A stretch of DNA of 64,000 bases from Pedobacter sp. Leaf170 (GCF_920984665.1 NZ_CAKLBP010000001.1:1-64000); one strand, 5' to 3'. Positions 47,163 to 56,195 are shown, numbered from the stretch's first letter. The notes: generated by a model from the sequence alone, not told the origin. Made by a program: numbers and translations.

Positions 47163-48167
47163 TTAAAGTTTAAAATTAGCAGACCATTGCTCAAGAACAT
47201 TCTGATAAGGTTTGATGAAATGCTGTTCCGCATATTTACCCTGTTCAACAGCTAACCGGCTGCGCTCCAGGCGGTCATATTCCACTCGGGTCAGTGAATA
47301 ATCTTCGTTTTTAAGACTAGGCTTGAAGATTTTGCCGGCAGCCGAATTTGCATTGTAAATTTCTGGTCGGTAAATTTTCTGGAAAGTCTCCATCGTACTG
47401 ATTGAGCTGATTAGCCCAAAGTCCGTATAATCGCAAAGTAAATCCCCGGAGTGATAAAAAGCCATCGGGGCCACCGCGTTCGGAGGCATGAAATAACGAA
47501 CTTTTAAACCCATTTTAGAGAAATATTCATCGGTAAGAGAATACTGATCCTGCAGGTATTCAAAACCCAAAACAGCATTATGATATTCCGTGCGGGTGTA
47601 GGATTTATTGCCCGATACACTTAAACAAATAATGGGAGAAGTTTTAAAGTGATCTTTATAAGTTTGGGAATTGACAAAACACTTGTAAAGTTTATCGTGT
47701 AGGTCTCCAAAATTTTCAGGGACAGTAAAAATAGGTTTATCTTTGTTGTGTTCGGTTAATAAAACACTAAAATCGTAATCGCGCACATAAGAAGAAAAGT
47801 TATTGCCAGCAACACCTTCAATTTGCTGACCAGTTTTACGGTCAAAAATATTCGTTTTCAAAACCTCCATCATTGGCAGATCATTTAGGCCCTTTCGATC
47901 ATCAATGCGCATTGTTATGGTGAGGATTTCGAGTTGTACATGGTAACGATCGCCTTTCGGGTTGTTTACATGGGCCAGGGAATTGAATCGATTGTTAATC
48001 ATATTCAGAGCATTATGTAAGTTCTGCCATCGGTTTGTTCCTCTGGCCAGGTTTGCAAAGTTGGTTGTAAGACGGGTCTGATCGGAGGGGTAATAGTTTT
48101 CGTCTAGACATGTTCGCTTTAGCGAGAAAACAAAATCATTACCCTGGGTATCCTGTAAATTTTCCAT
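47163..48167 (-). CDS. mesX: MesX (DUF1852), partner of MesD
   Basis: 334 residues matching DUF1852: FVFSLKRTCLDENYYPSDQT near the N-terminus, LARGTNRWQNLHNALNMINN, LEILTITMRIDDRKGLNDLP and GLKVRYFMPPNAVAPMAFYH. No signal peptide or membrane helix. DUF1852 proteins are almost always encoded beside MesD and are required for its activity; an oxygen-dependent role in supplying the methyl group has been proposed. First gene of the operon, 26 nt before mesD, with a leader of about 330 nt between the riboswitch and its ATG. Confidence 0.9.
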   Translation of the reverse strand: MENLQDTQGNDFVFSLKRTCLDENYYPSDQTRLTTNFANLARGTNRWQNLHNALNMINNRFNSLAHVNNPKGDRYHVQLEILTITMRIDDRKGLNDLPMMEVLKTNIFDRKTGQQIEGVAGNNFSSYVRDYDFSVLLTEHNKDKPIFTVPENFGDLHDKLYKCFVNSQTYKDHFKTSPIICLSVSGNKSYTRTEYHNAVLGFEYLQDQYSLTDEYFSKMGLKVRYFMPPNAVAPMAFYHSGDLLCDYTDFGLISSISTMETFQKIYRPEIYNANSAAGKIFKPSLKNEDYSLTRVEYDRLERSRLAVEQGKYAEQHFIKPYQNVLEQWSANFKL

Positions 48168-48235
48168 TTATTCCTAGTTTTTTGTTTTTATATCATTTGA
48201 TAGTATCAGTTCCTTTTATCATCCTTACTTAAACC

Positions 48236-48301
48236 ATTGCTTTTCACCGAGGGAAACTCGGAGAGCAAAGCAATAGCGTACGCTGTCCACCTAAGCGCTA
48301 T
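48236..48301 (-). promoter_or_regulatory. Structured segment of the mesX leader
   Basis: ATTGCTTT (48236-48243) pairs with AAAGCAAT (48267-48274), enclosing CCGAG/CTCGG (48247-48251, 48257-48261). Overlapping it, ATAGCG (48273-48278) pairs with CGCTAT (48296-48301). The two outer stems compete for a shared base pair region, so this may be the expression platform of the riboswitch or a separate RNA element. Confidence 0.45.
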
Positions 48302-48489
48302 GGACAAAGAATTTGGTAGCCTGCTTTTAACCTTTTAACTCATGAATAATCATTAAAATTTCCTGATTATTCAGAGCAAGAAAAGGTATATGGACCAGAA
48401 GTACACACGCAGGCTCACGAAAACCTCTGAGGGCTTGCACCTTTAAGCGATGCACTCTAACCAATAACCTGTTTACGCGGACGTATTGT

Positions 48490-48665
48490 CAGTTAGGCAA
48501 AGGCAGGTATTCTGACTTGAAACGGACTTCACCTGCCCTCTCGTCTGCGTAATGAGCATAATCGGTAAAATCCTTTAGCTTTAATTACAGTTGCGAAACA
48601 ACCCGTGATTTGCACACGACTCGCTATTCATTTACCGCAAAATAAAACCTTTCGCAATCGCCGAA
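48490..48665 (-). promoter_or_regulatory. Cobalamin (B12) riboswitch
   Basis: On the minus strand the conserved order is present: AAAGG start region, then GTGTGCAAATCACGGG, then TTTCGCAACTGTAA, then GGCAGGTGAAGTCCG and the 3' signature AAGTCAGAATACCTGCC (about 48517-48501). These are hallmark parts of the AdoCbl riboswitch, including the GCAAAUC and CAACUGU blocks. It points toward mesX-mesD. Since this methionine synthase route replaces the B12-dependent enzyme, repression by B12 makes biological sense. The B12 box GCCACTG is not clearly preserved. Confidence 0.9.
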
Positions 48666-48829
48666 AAAAGCAAAGAACTAATAGTTTAAAACCCTACACA
48701 AAGATACATAAACAGTATTTACAGGAAGGAAAAATTATTAGTTTAACAAAAATCACTATAAATTGCCAAATTATTGACTTTTTTCACTTTTTATTTGTAT
48801 TTTTATAAACCTAAAAAGTAATTTATACT

Positions 48830-49291
48830 ATGGAAGCCTTAGATGAGATAGACCTGAAATTATTAAAAGCACTTAGTACTGACTCCAGTCAAACCATTAA
48901 AGTACTCGCTGGTATGGTAAATTTGACGGCATCACCAGTTGTGCAACGCATAAAACGCCTGGAAAACAGTGGTTATATCAAGAGATATATCGCGCTGCTT
49001 GACCCCGGAATGTTCAACCAGGGTTTTACCGTGTTTTGCAACATCAGACTCAAGCAGCATGACAGAAAAGTGGGCCACAGCTTTGTGGAGGATATTCTCA
49101 AGATCGAGGAGGTTGTAGAATGTTATAATATTTCTGGGGATTATGATTTTTTTCTGAAAGTGTTCGCCCGCGACATGAAGCATTACCAGGATTTTGTATT
49201 TAATAAGTTAGGATCGGTTGAAAGTATAGGCAGTACACATAGCACATTCGTGATGGCCGAGATCAAGAATAACCACAACATCAGTTTTTAG
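48830..49291 (+). CDS. Lrp/AsnC-family transcriptional regulator
   Basis: 153 residues. An N-terminal winged-helix domain (EIDLKLLKALSTDSSQTIKV; TASPVVQRIKRLENSGYIKR) is joined to a C-terminal RAM/ligand-binding domain (VVECYNISGDYDFFLKVFAR). Family members sense amino acids. It is divergent from mesX-mesD with the riboswitch region between, so methionine or another amino acid is a reasonable effector guess, but its target is unproven. Confidence 0.93.
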   Translation: MEALDEIDLKLLKALSTDSSQTIKVLAGMVNLTASPVVQRIKRLENSGYIKRYIALLDPGMFNQGFTVFCNIRLKQHDRKVGHSFVEDILKIEEVVECYNISGDYDFFLKVFARDMKHYQDFVFNKLGSVESIGSTHSTFVMAEIKNNHNISF

Positions 49292-49651
49292 TATTCTCAG
49301 AAGTCAGGAATGATGGAAACCTGCTTCTCTTCACCAAATCTTTAAGTACATTAATAACTGCTGTGACATGTTGCTGGCGCTTACTCTTTCATCTTAATAA
49401 ATATTATTCCATATTTAAATACTTATACTAGAATATATCAATATTTAAGTAATCAGAAGGACCGGCTTGATTGACCAGCCCGAAGAACTAAAGAGATATT
49501 TTTCAGCATATCGTTTATAGGACTATTGTAGTGTTCTCCTGAAAGAAACCTACAGGCCATAAGCTTCCTTAATCGTTTTTCGACCCCAGCGAGTTCACCC
49601 TACATTATTGCCCCCTAATCTTTCAATTAATATAGATTCAAGTTTTTGAAC
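49292..49651. other. Gap with no supported gene
   Basis: A+T-rich DNA between convergent genes; nothing recognised. Confidence 0.5.
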
Positions 49652-49687
49652 AAAAAAAAAGGATACGCCAGTCGGTATACAGGCGTT
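49652..49687 (-). terminator. Terminator of the transglutaminase-like gene
   Basis: On the minus strand ACGCC and GGCGT pair around a 12-nt loop containing TATACCGA, followed by ATCC and nine T. It lies 55-90 nt after the stop at 49743. Confidence 0.7.
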
Positions 49688-49742
49688 TCAATGCCTTTAT
49701 TGGCATACCTAAATCTAGTATCTCTAAACTTCTTATCACACA

Positions 49743-50903
49743 TTATTTTGGTGTCGTCCAGAACAGTTCAGGATTATTAGTTTTAAAATGAATAAACTTC
49801 ACGCCCGTTTTTGGATTGCTTGATTCTCTTTTTTGCGGCCCTTGGACAATACCATCCAATGGCAAAAGCTCTACATAGGACACTTCTTTTCCCCTGGTCC
49901 AGGTTTCGGTATCATACTGGCTAATCACGGGCGTTTCAAGTCGGTATAGATTCTTGGCCATGTAGGTCTGCAGGTAATATTCCTTTGATTGTAGCGCAGT
50001 ACGGTTCCAGTTCGCGTCCGCGTTTAAAACCAGCGGCTGCCCCTTTATCAATCGTTCCCTTACTTCCTTTATACCTAGCAAGGTGCCTTTCTCATCCATA
50101 ACATACGAATCAAAAGTGGGATCAATCCAGATCCATTTGCTAAGGTCCTTACTGTATACCATATTAATCACATGGCAATCATCAAAGTTCGTTTCCCTTG
50201 GCATGCAGGTGATGTATCTGGAAGTGATGCCTAAGGCAAGGTAACACTCGTTGAGTACCGTGGCGAGCATGCGGCAGTTAACTCCACGATTTTGCTCCCT
50301 GCATACCTTAACCAGTTCAATTGCATTTTTAAGGGTCGGGTTGTCGCTGCTCCCATCATGCCTAATGAGATTATGCACCCAATGCATCAGATTGAAAATT
50401 TTAGAAAGCTCATTTCCTTTACCTGCAACCGAATCCAATTTGAGATTCAATCTGATGCGCACCAGGTTAGGGTTATCCATAGATTGATAGGTGAACACCG
50501 GGACTTCACGTCTATCAGAAAGATTATATTTTCCAGCTTTTTGAAGTGTATCCAGGTAGGCAACTGGTCTCCTGCTTGGCGCCTCTACATCATATTTCAC
50601 CTGTGTTCTTGCTGTATCAGTTCTGTTGACCAGTATAATAAAATCATATTCACCAACCTTCGGATCAACATTGAATGATATAGATTCCTGATCGGTGTAG
50701 AAAGTTACTTTTTTCGCTGAAGTGGTGTATACATCTAATTTTTCTTTAGGCATGACTGTCCAGGCGTTCTTTCTGATGGGATAGTTATCATCTTTAATAT
50801 CAACAGCTGTTGAAGTTGCCTTGATAACTTTAAGCTTCTTTTGGGCGAATGAAGTTGTTAGTGTAAAAAAGAGCAAGCATAGAATAACGTGTTTCATTTT
50901 CAA
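49743..50903 (-). CDS. Exported transglutaminase-like protein
   Basis: 386 residues with a Sec signal peptide (ILCLLFFTLTTSFA). The catalytic triad of the transglutaminase/protease fold is visible: Cys in NRGVNCRMLATVLNECYLAL, His in DDCHVINMVY, and Asp in WIWIDPTFDSYVM. The N-terminal ~160 residues are a beta-rich domain with no hallmark. Such Bacteroidota proteins act in the periplasm, probably as peptidases or peptide-modifying enzymes; the substrate is unknown. Single gene with its own terminator. Confidence 0.87.
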   Translation of the reverse strand: MKMKHVILCLLFFTLTTSFAQKKLKVIKATSTAVDIKDDNYPIRKNAWTVMPKEKLDVYTTSAKKVTFYTDQESISFNVDPKVGEYDFIILVNRTDTARTQVKYDVEAPSRRPVAYLDTLQKAGKYNLSDRREVPVFTYQSMDNPNLVRIRLNLKLDSVAGKGNELSKIFNLMHWVHNLIRHDGSSDNPTLKNAIELVKVCREQNRGVNCRMLATVLNECYLALGITSRYITCMPRETNFDDCHVINMVYSKDLSKWIWIDPTFDSYVMDEKGTLLGIKEVRERLIKGQPLVLNADANWNRTALQSKEYYLQTYMAKNLYRLETPVISQYDTETWTRGKEVSYVELLPLDGIVQGPQKRESSNPKTGVKFIHFKTNNPELFWTTPK

Positions 50904-51495
50904 TTGGTTTAAGGTTCAGGTTTAATGCAAAGACGCTCGAACGCTTTGCAACGTTGCACGAAAACAAAAAAAAATTGCAAGGTTAACGCCCCCTTCCTGG
51001 TGTAAAGACCTGCAATCAGTGTATATCGTAAGTAGCTTTTTTAATACTTATCTAACATATAATCCTTGAAAAAAAATGCCATAAGTGAGGTGCTGGAAAA
51101 ACCAAAACCTTTTGATCCCATCACACCGGAAATGAATTTTGAATGAAATTATTAAATGTGTTGCGATTATAGATCTAAAGGAACAGAGACAACTAGATTA
51201 ATTTTTCAAGCCGTTGTGCGGGAGTATTTGTTTTGCTATTGAAATTCACCTCGAGGTATAAGAACTGCATCGCAAAAAAACTTATTTACATCCGCCATCC
51301 AGTCATTAGGCAACAACGATGTAGCCAGATTTGGCAATTCGACACTTTAAAAGAGTGTTCCTGATCATTCCGTTTAGGTATTGAATGTTGCAAAGGAAGA
51401 AAATATGCTGTGATTAGTTCATTTTGGTGGGATTGAGGATTGCGATTTTTGTACTGGCGCAATACATTGGACCCCTTCCAGCTTTCGCTATAGCG
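50904..51495. other. Gap with no supported gene
   Basis: About 590 nt between divergent genes. A stretch at 51150-51200 resembles 43255-43310. No intact gene is seen; the regulatory region of hsp20 follows. Confidence 0.5.
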
Positions 51496-51549
51496 TGAAA
51501 TTTTTTCAGTAGCAACTGAAAATTTTTCAGAAAAAATGAAAATATTTCA
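51496..51549 (+). promoter_or_regulatory. Three phased TGAAAnnnTTTCA palindromes upstream of hsp20
   Basis: TGAAATTTTTTCA (51496-51508), TGAAAATTTTTCA (51517-51529) and TGAAAATATTTCA (51537-51549). All fit TGAAAnnnTTTCA and are spaced 21 and 20 nt apart, two helical turns, on one face of the DNA. This is the arrangement expected of enhancer sites for a multimeric activator. Confidence 0.75.
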
Positions 51550-51583
51550 TGTTAGAATCTGAACGGTGCAGGTTAAGATGCTT

Positions 51584-51598
51584 TGGCACAACACTTGA
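51584..51598 (+). promoter_or_regulatory. Sigma-54-like promoter of hsp20
   Basis: TGGCAC, 5 nt, then TTGA fits the -24/-12 consensus TGGCAC-N5-TTGC with one mismatch. It is 35 nt after the last palindrome and about 95 nt before the hsp20 start. Confidence 0.6.
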
Positions 51599-51693
51599 TT
51601 AATTATGAGCATAACCTTCGGTACGAAGGTTTAAAAGAAAATTAATTGATTAATAGTCCATTTATTATTAAACCATTAAAAGGAGAAAAAACT

Positions 51694-52134
51694 ATGACAT
51701 TGGTTAAATTTAATCCAGAAAAAAAGAACAGTGCATTATTACCAGGATTCAATGACATGTTCGAATCGGTTTTAGGAGACACATTTTTCAGTGACCGCCG
51801 TATCAGCAACGTTCCCGCAGCCAACATTTCGGAATCGGATGCAGCCTATCATATCGAGCTGGCCGCTCCGGGGCTAAAAAAAGAGGATTTTACGGTATCT
51901 GTGGAAAGGAACACGCTGAAGATTTCAAGTGAGCAGAAAAGTGAAAACAATATGGAGGGTAGAAACTATAACCGTAAGGAATTTGGTTATTCTTCCTTTA
52001 CCAGGTTATTCACCCTTCCTGAGAGCTCAGATGTTGAAAAGATACAGGCTGTCTACACAGATGGCGTCCTGAATCTAAATATCCCAAAAAAAGAAGAGGC
52101 AAAGGCCGCTTCCAGACATATCGAGATACAATAA
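51694..52134 (+). CDS. Hsp20/alpha-crystallin-family small heat-shock protein
   Basis: 146 residues from ATG 51694, preceded by AAAGGAG (51679-51685), a rare clear Shine-Dalgarno in this window; the longer frame from 51646 is excluded by it. The alpha-crystallin domain runs from AANISESDAAYHIELAAPGL through KKEDFTVSVERNTLKISSEQ to the G-x-L motif in TDGVLNLNIPKKEE. The short N-terminal arm contains FNDMFESVLGDTFF. It holds unfolded proteins during stress as a large oligomer in the cytoplasm. The upstream DNA suggests activator-dependent, sigma-54-type control, with a very strong terminator after the gene. Confidence 0.95.
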   Translation: MTLVKFNPEKKNSALLPGFNDMFESVLGDTFFSDRRISNVPAANISESDAAYHIELAAPGLKKEDFTVSVERNTLKISSEQKSENNMEGRNYNRKEFGYSSFTRLFTLPESSDVEKIQAVYTDGVLNLNIPKKEEAKAASRHIEIQ

Positions 52135-52168
52135 CAAAAGGAGTCGCTTGAAGCGGCTCCTTTTGTTA
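52133..52168 (+). terminator. Strong terminator after hsp20
   Basis: ACAAAAGGAGtCGCTT pairs with AAGCGgCTCCTTTTGT around a 2-nt loop, a 16-bp stem with one G-T pair, with the T-rich end in the right arm. Confidence 0.9.
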
Positions 52169-52221
52169 TTAGGACTCTTTTACCAGAAGAGGTGTGGTTA
52201 TAGATAATCATTTCCTCATCG

Positions 52222-52512
52222 ATGTCAGTCTACGGGTGCCCCGATGGTAAAGAAATCACCTATGGCAGGTTTGCATTGGCAATGATAAAAATCTGGCTAG
52301 AGATATCTTTTCATAATTTATTGGGCAATTTTGATATGGTACAGCGACCGGCCTATAAATTTGAATTTATAGAAGAGGTTAAGGGTCTACCTATCCCTTG
52401 CGTACTGAACCATTGTTCTATGGAGGAATTAAAGGAGAATGTTGCTATAATATCAAGAAAACTTTCTCGCATCGCTCACCTTGAAAATAAAGATATTGAG
52501 CCTTTGAAATAG
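52222..52512 (+). CDS. Small hypothetical protein
   Basis: 96 residues from ATG 52222 (MSVYGCPDGKEITYGRFALA). There is no signal peptide, and hydrophobicity is mild. The composition is ordinary for coding DNA, with charged C-terminal helices (CSMEELKENVAIISRKLSRI). It may be cotranscribed or independent; the hsp20 terminator lies before it. I do not recognise a family. Confidence 0.5.
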   Translation: MSVYGCPDGKEITYGRFALAMIKIWLEISFHNLLGNFDMVQRPAYKFEFIEEVKGLPIPCVLNHCSMEELKENVAIISRKLSRIAHLENKDIEPLK

Positions 52513-52575
52513 TGGATTGGGATATAGTGTCTGTTGGGAATTTAAGTGACGTTTTGCCGTACTAAAGTGAATAAC

Positions 52576-53787
52576 CTAATAGTTCATATTTCTATTGTTT
52601 ACATATTTTAGCGTCTGCTCTATCCAATCATCCGAAACGTTACCCAGAAATACATCTGGTTCAATACCTATACTTTCAAATACTAAATCCTTTGCCCTCC
52701 CCCTCATGTCAGTCGGGTAAAAGATAAAACGACCACTTGGCAGAGTAACGGTGTTTCCATAATTACTTCCATAAGTTATCGTTCCACGGGTTGTCTCACC
52801 AAGTGTCATTAACTTTTTTTTGCTTCTAAGGTCAATAAGGAACTGTTCCGCATTACTGACTGTATTGCTGTTTTGTAATAGAAAGATCGTGCCGCGGTAT
52901 TTTTTCAATAGCGTCAAAAATTGTTTAGAAGTTCTGTATCCACCACCCAGATTGTTTCTCAAATCGACGACTAGGTATGGAGTCGTAATTTCCGTTCGTA
53001 TGCTATCATAAAAAGCTTTTGCTATCCTGAAGTTATCATTGCTAGCACTAAAACTACTTAGTCTTAAATAGCTTATTTCTGGCTTAATTTTCCTGTACTC
53101 GAATTTCCGCTGTCCTAATAGTAACGGATTTGTAAGCTTATGATTTACTTTATAGAAATTTAAGTTGCCTAACTTGCCATTTTTAATTCTGAAATTCCTG
53201 TTTAGGACATATGGAACTGGTAAACCTATGAATAGTATAGCATCATAGCTTCCAAATGCAGTACGATTTATAATCGCTTCTATTATCCCTGTTTTAAAAT
53301 TCTGGAGATAATAAAAATTAGTTTTAAACTGAAGTAAAGCATGTTTACTTCCATCAATTCTTAGATAGATCCCCTCAATACTATTGTCAGAAATAAGGCT
53401 AAATTTAGCCGTAGTCTCGGTTGTATCTAATGCAATTACGCGGGGTTTAAATTCGGTAGTGGGATCGGGTTTTCTCCAAAAACCCAAGTGATTATCATTG
53501 ATCGGGTGAATCAAAAGCAGCAATTTCTGATAAACTTCGAACTCATCCGAAGAGCTCAAATCTTTCCTAATCTCTTGATAAAGGCTTTGGTAAGATTTTT
53601 TACCCTTAAGCTGAGCTTTATATGAAGGAAGGTGCTGAATTTGACGATATAAAAAGTCAAGGTCTGCAATATTTTTACTTTCCTGCCCCAGTAGTTTTGA
53701 AGTGGTAAATAGGGCTAATACCAACATGTATAGCATACCTCTCCTAGCTACATGAGCTAGGCGATTATCATTTAAATAAAAAGTCAT
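52576..53787 (-). CDS. Exported S41-family peptidase-like protein
   Basis: 403 residues with an N-terminal signal (MLYMLVLALFTTSKLLGQ). The S41 core is in the C-terminal half: PYLVVDLRNNLGGGYRTSKQ, the nucleophile Ser in NTVSNAEQFLIDL, and GETTRGTITYGSNYGNTVTL. The Lys seen in CtpA-type proteases at GEKTxG is replaced by Thr here, as in the IRBP/TSP-like Bacteroidota group, so activity may rely on a different residue or be lost. No PDZ domain is evident. It is periplasmic or surface-exposed, a single gene. Confidence 0.82.
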   Translation of the reverse strand: MTFYLNDNRLAHVARRGMLYMLVLALFTTSKLLGQESKNIADLDFLYRQIQHLPSYKAQLKGKKSYQSLYQEIRKDLSSSDEFEVYQKLLLLIHPINDNHLGFWRKPDPTTEFKPRVIALDTTETTAKFSLISDNSIEGIYLRIDGSKHALLQFKTNFYYLQNFKTGIIEAIINRTAFGSYDAILFIGLPVPYVLNRNFRIKNGKLGNLNFYKVNHKLTNPLLLGQRKFEYRKIKPEISYLRLSSFSASNDNFRIAKAFYDSIRTEITTPYLVVDLRNNLGGGYRTSKQFLTLLKKYRGTIFLLQNSNTVSNAEQFLIDLRSKKKLMTLGETTRGTITYGSNYGNTVTLPSGRFIFYPTDMRGRAKDLVFESIGIEPDVFLGNVSDDWIEQTLKYVNNRNMNY

Positions 53788-54260
53788 CCTTTATGAGTTA
53801 AGAAGCTAGTAACGAAACTATAAAACAGACTTGTGAAGAGGTAAATTATTATCCCAAATGCCTAAAAATTTATACTAACTCTACACCTCCATATTTCTAT
53901 AAGTTAAATTTACAAATTGCTATTCTGCTTTAACCTTTCAACGAGCATTATCATTGCTTCGATGGATTTATTAATCAATGATGGAAAGGGGAAAACAAAA
54001 TTTTATTAAAATCATGGACTAATTTGAGTTGCAGACAAAGAAACTAAAATACTAGGCTTATCATTTAAAATATAAGAAAGCTATTCTAGACAAAATCTTA
54101 ACTTAGAAAATGTGAAAATTAGCAAAAGTAAAGAGTTAAGCAGTCAAGCCTATTCAACTAAAATCTTCTTTAAGAAAAAAGAAAAAAATTACTATCTTCT
54201 GTGAATTACTAGGATTAAACCCCTATCCTTTCGATGACCATTTATCAACTAACCACGACA
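53788..54260. other. Gap with no supported gene
   Basis: About 470 nt, very A+T-rich, between the S41 gene and the Xus operon. No repeat or terminator is clear. Confidence 0.5.
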
Positions 54261-55907
54261 TCATCTATTTATCGCCTTGAATTTTTCATGCTGCTGCATC
54301 TTAAATAAAATAACTACCGATAGTATTCCAAGAATCGTGAACAACAAATCTATAAAGAGGATATCGAATTTACCGTCATTGAAAGTCGACCAGAACCAAT
54401 TGTTACGCACTAGGCCATCTGCAAAAGGCAATGAAAAGCATAGTATTGCCGATAAAATCAGCGTGTGTTGGTTAATTTTGCTAATACTTCTCCAGGCAAT
54501 AAGATAAATCGATAATACTAGCCAAGAATAGAAATAAAGATGGAAGATATCAGATTGATTGGGTTTATCAATGAACAATAGACTAAGCATGGTAAAAGCG
54601 GTAACCGGAAGCATACTCAGGCAAGCAGCAAGAAAAATATTGGCGGCCCAAAAATTAAAAACACGTTTATGTTTAGGCACATTGACTTTATCTCTGGCAA
54701 CAAGCCAGATCAATATTCCAGAGATAATTACCATACACCCCATAAGACCCAGCACAAAAAAAATGACTCTCAATGGTTTCCCTCCGAAATCTCCAAAGTG
54801 TAGATGATAAAGCGTGCTCTTAACCTTATCGACATAAGTTGATTGTTTTAAAGGCGATATTTCGCTTAAAATCTGATCATCTTTTACTCTATAAACAATT
54901 TTACCTGTGCCGGCAAAATTTCTTTTGGCAAGAGGTTTAGCACTAAAGATGATATGCATATTTTCATCCCCATAATTTTTAATTGCAATTCCTGTTATCC
55001 TGCTATGGTCCCATTTATTTTCAAGCTGACGAACTAAGGTATTTAAAGCAACCTTTTTTTGCAATGGTTGGTAAGTATAAGAATATTTGGTAGTGTCGCT
55101 ATATTCTAAATCCTGATACAAGGCGGCACTATCGCCATTGTATAAATATTTGGTATAAGGGGTAATTAAAAATGTATTTGCAATCAAAACAACACCAGTT
55201 ATGGCGAACACAAGCTGAAAAGGGAAACCTATGACCCCGATAGCCGTATGTAGATCCGTCCACAGTGTTTTCCATTTAGACCACGGCCTGAAAGTAAAAA
55301 AATTTGAAATAATTTTATTCCAGTGTAGCATTAGACCAGTAATTAACGCAAATAGGAATATAAAAGAAATTATTCCGGCCAATAAATAGCCAAATGGAGC
55401 ACCCAGACGGATTGGTACAGCATTAAGTTGAGCCAGGAAATGTAATCTATATAAAAACTCGCCCATATCATAAGATTCAGCATAATCACCAGATTTTTGT
55501 CTGGCAAAATCGTAATTAAAATACATCGAATCATCATCTCCACCCCTGCCCCTTCCACGCCGCTTCTTAACAGCGCCTTCGGAGGTTGGTTTAACTTTCT
55601 TTTTCAAAGTCGTATCTGCGGATGCGGTGACGGAAACATAGACCCCGATATCATTTCGCTGAATAAAAAAATCGAAGTCTCTTCCTTTGAGGTTGTTTTT
55701 TTGACCAAGTGAATCGATGATCTTATCAAAATCTCTGTTAAGTGTTTTACGGCTTTTTACATAAGATGTATTTTTCTGCCAGGCACTGATTTCTTCCTTA
55801 AAGAAAGAGAATGATCCAGCGAAAAATATAACGTACAAGAGCGCACATATTATAATTCCACTTATCGTGTGGGTATGGAAATATATATTGTATTTTCTGT
55901 TATCCAT
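54261..55907 (-). CDS. xusC: XusC-like PepSY-associated inner-membrane reductase
   Basis: 548 residues with several membrane helices. The first helix follows a histidine-rich start (YNIYFHTHTISGIIICALLY), then a PepSY-type periplasmic region (about 35-170) with an odd run of basic/Gly residues (KKRRGRGRGGDDDS), then further helices including GYLLAGIISFIFLFALITGL, IGVIGFPFQLVFAITGVVLI, RVIFFVLGLMGCMVIISGIL and four near the C-terminus. Matches the Xus (xenosiderophore utilisation) system in which a PepSY protein releases iron from an imported chelate. Last gene of the five-gene operon. Confidence 0.87.
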   Translation of the reverse strand: MDNRKYNIYFHTHTISGIIICALLYVIFFAGSFSFFKEEISAWQKNTSYVKSRKTLNRDFDKIIDSLGQKNNLKGRDFDFFIQRNDIGVYVSVTASADTTLKKKVKPTSEGAVKKRRGRGRGGDDDSMYFNYDFARQKSGDYAESYDMGEFLYRLHFLAQLNAVPIRLGAPFGYLLAGIISFIFLFALITGLMLHWNKIISNFFTFRPWSKWKTLWTDLHTAIGVIGFPFQLVFAITGVVLIANTFLITPYTKYLYNGDSAALYQDLEYSDTTKYSYTYQPLQKKVALNTLVRQLENKWDHSRITGIAIKNYGDENMHIIFSAKPLAKRNFAGTGKIVYRVKDDQILSEISPLKQSTYVDKVKSTLYHLHFGDFGGKPLRVIFFVLGLMGCMVIISGILIWLVARDKVNVPKHKRVFNFWAANIFLAACLSMLPVTAFTMLSLLFIDKPNQSDIFHLYFYSWLVLSIYLIAWRSISKINQHTLILSAILCFSLPFADGLVRNNWFWSTFNDGKFDILFIDLLFTILGILSVVILFKMQQHEKFKAINR

Positions 55908-55911
55908 TTAG

Positions 55912-56190
55912 TTATAAAAAAGTAAATCCGACTGAAAAAATTAAAGTGAGAATTATATAAACTGTCAGAATTTTCCAGACATTTTTTGCTAAAAATGCCA
56001 GCAGCAACAGTATTGCCCAAATGATGTAACCAGTAATGAAAGAGGTGACCACAACATCTCTTTGTGGGAGCATTTTGCAGATAAGCAAATGAAAGTAAAA
56101 CATGACAGCATAGCCGCCAACGGTTCCAACCAGAATTTTTGCCAGGCTGAGCCAAGGCGATTTGGTGAGGTATTTTTTATTTGCAGGCAT
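55912..56190 (-). CDS. DUF3649-type small membrane protein
   Basis: 92 residues with three helices: KILVGTVGGYAVMFYFHLLI, VVVTSFITGYIIWAILLLLA, and the C-terminal ILTVYIILTLIFSVGFTF. It matches DUF3649-like proteins that accompany PepSY iron reductases in siderophore clusters. Its stop is 4 nt before the PepSY gene start, so the two are probably translated together. It may be a scaffold or second subunit of the reductase; no ligand residues are evident. Confidence 0.75.
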   Translation of the reverse strand: MPANKKYLTKSPWLSLAKILVGTVGGYAVMFYFHLLICKMLPQRDVVVTSFITGYIIWAILLLLAFLAKNVWKILTVYIILTLIFSVGFTFL

Positions 56191-56195
56191 ATCAC

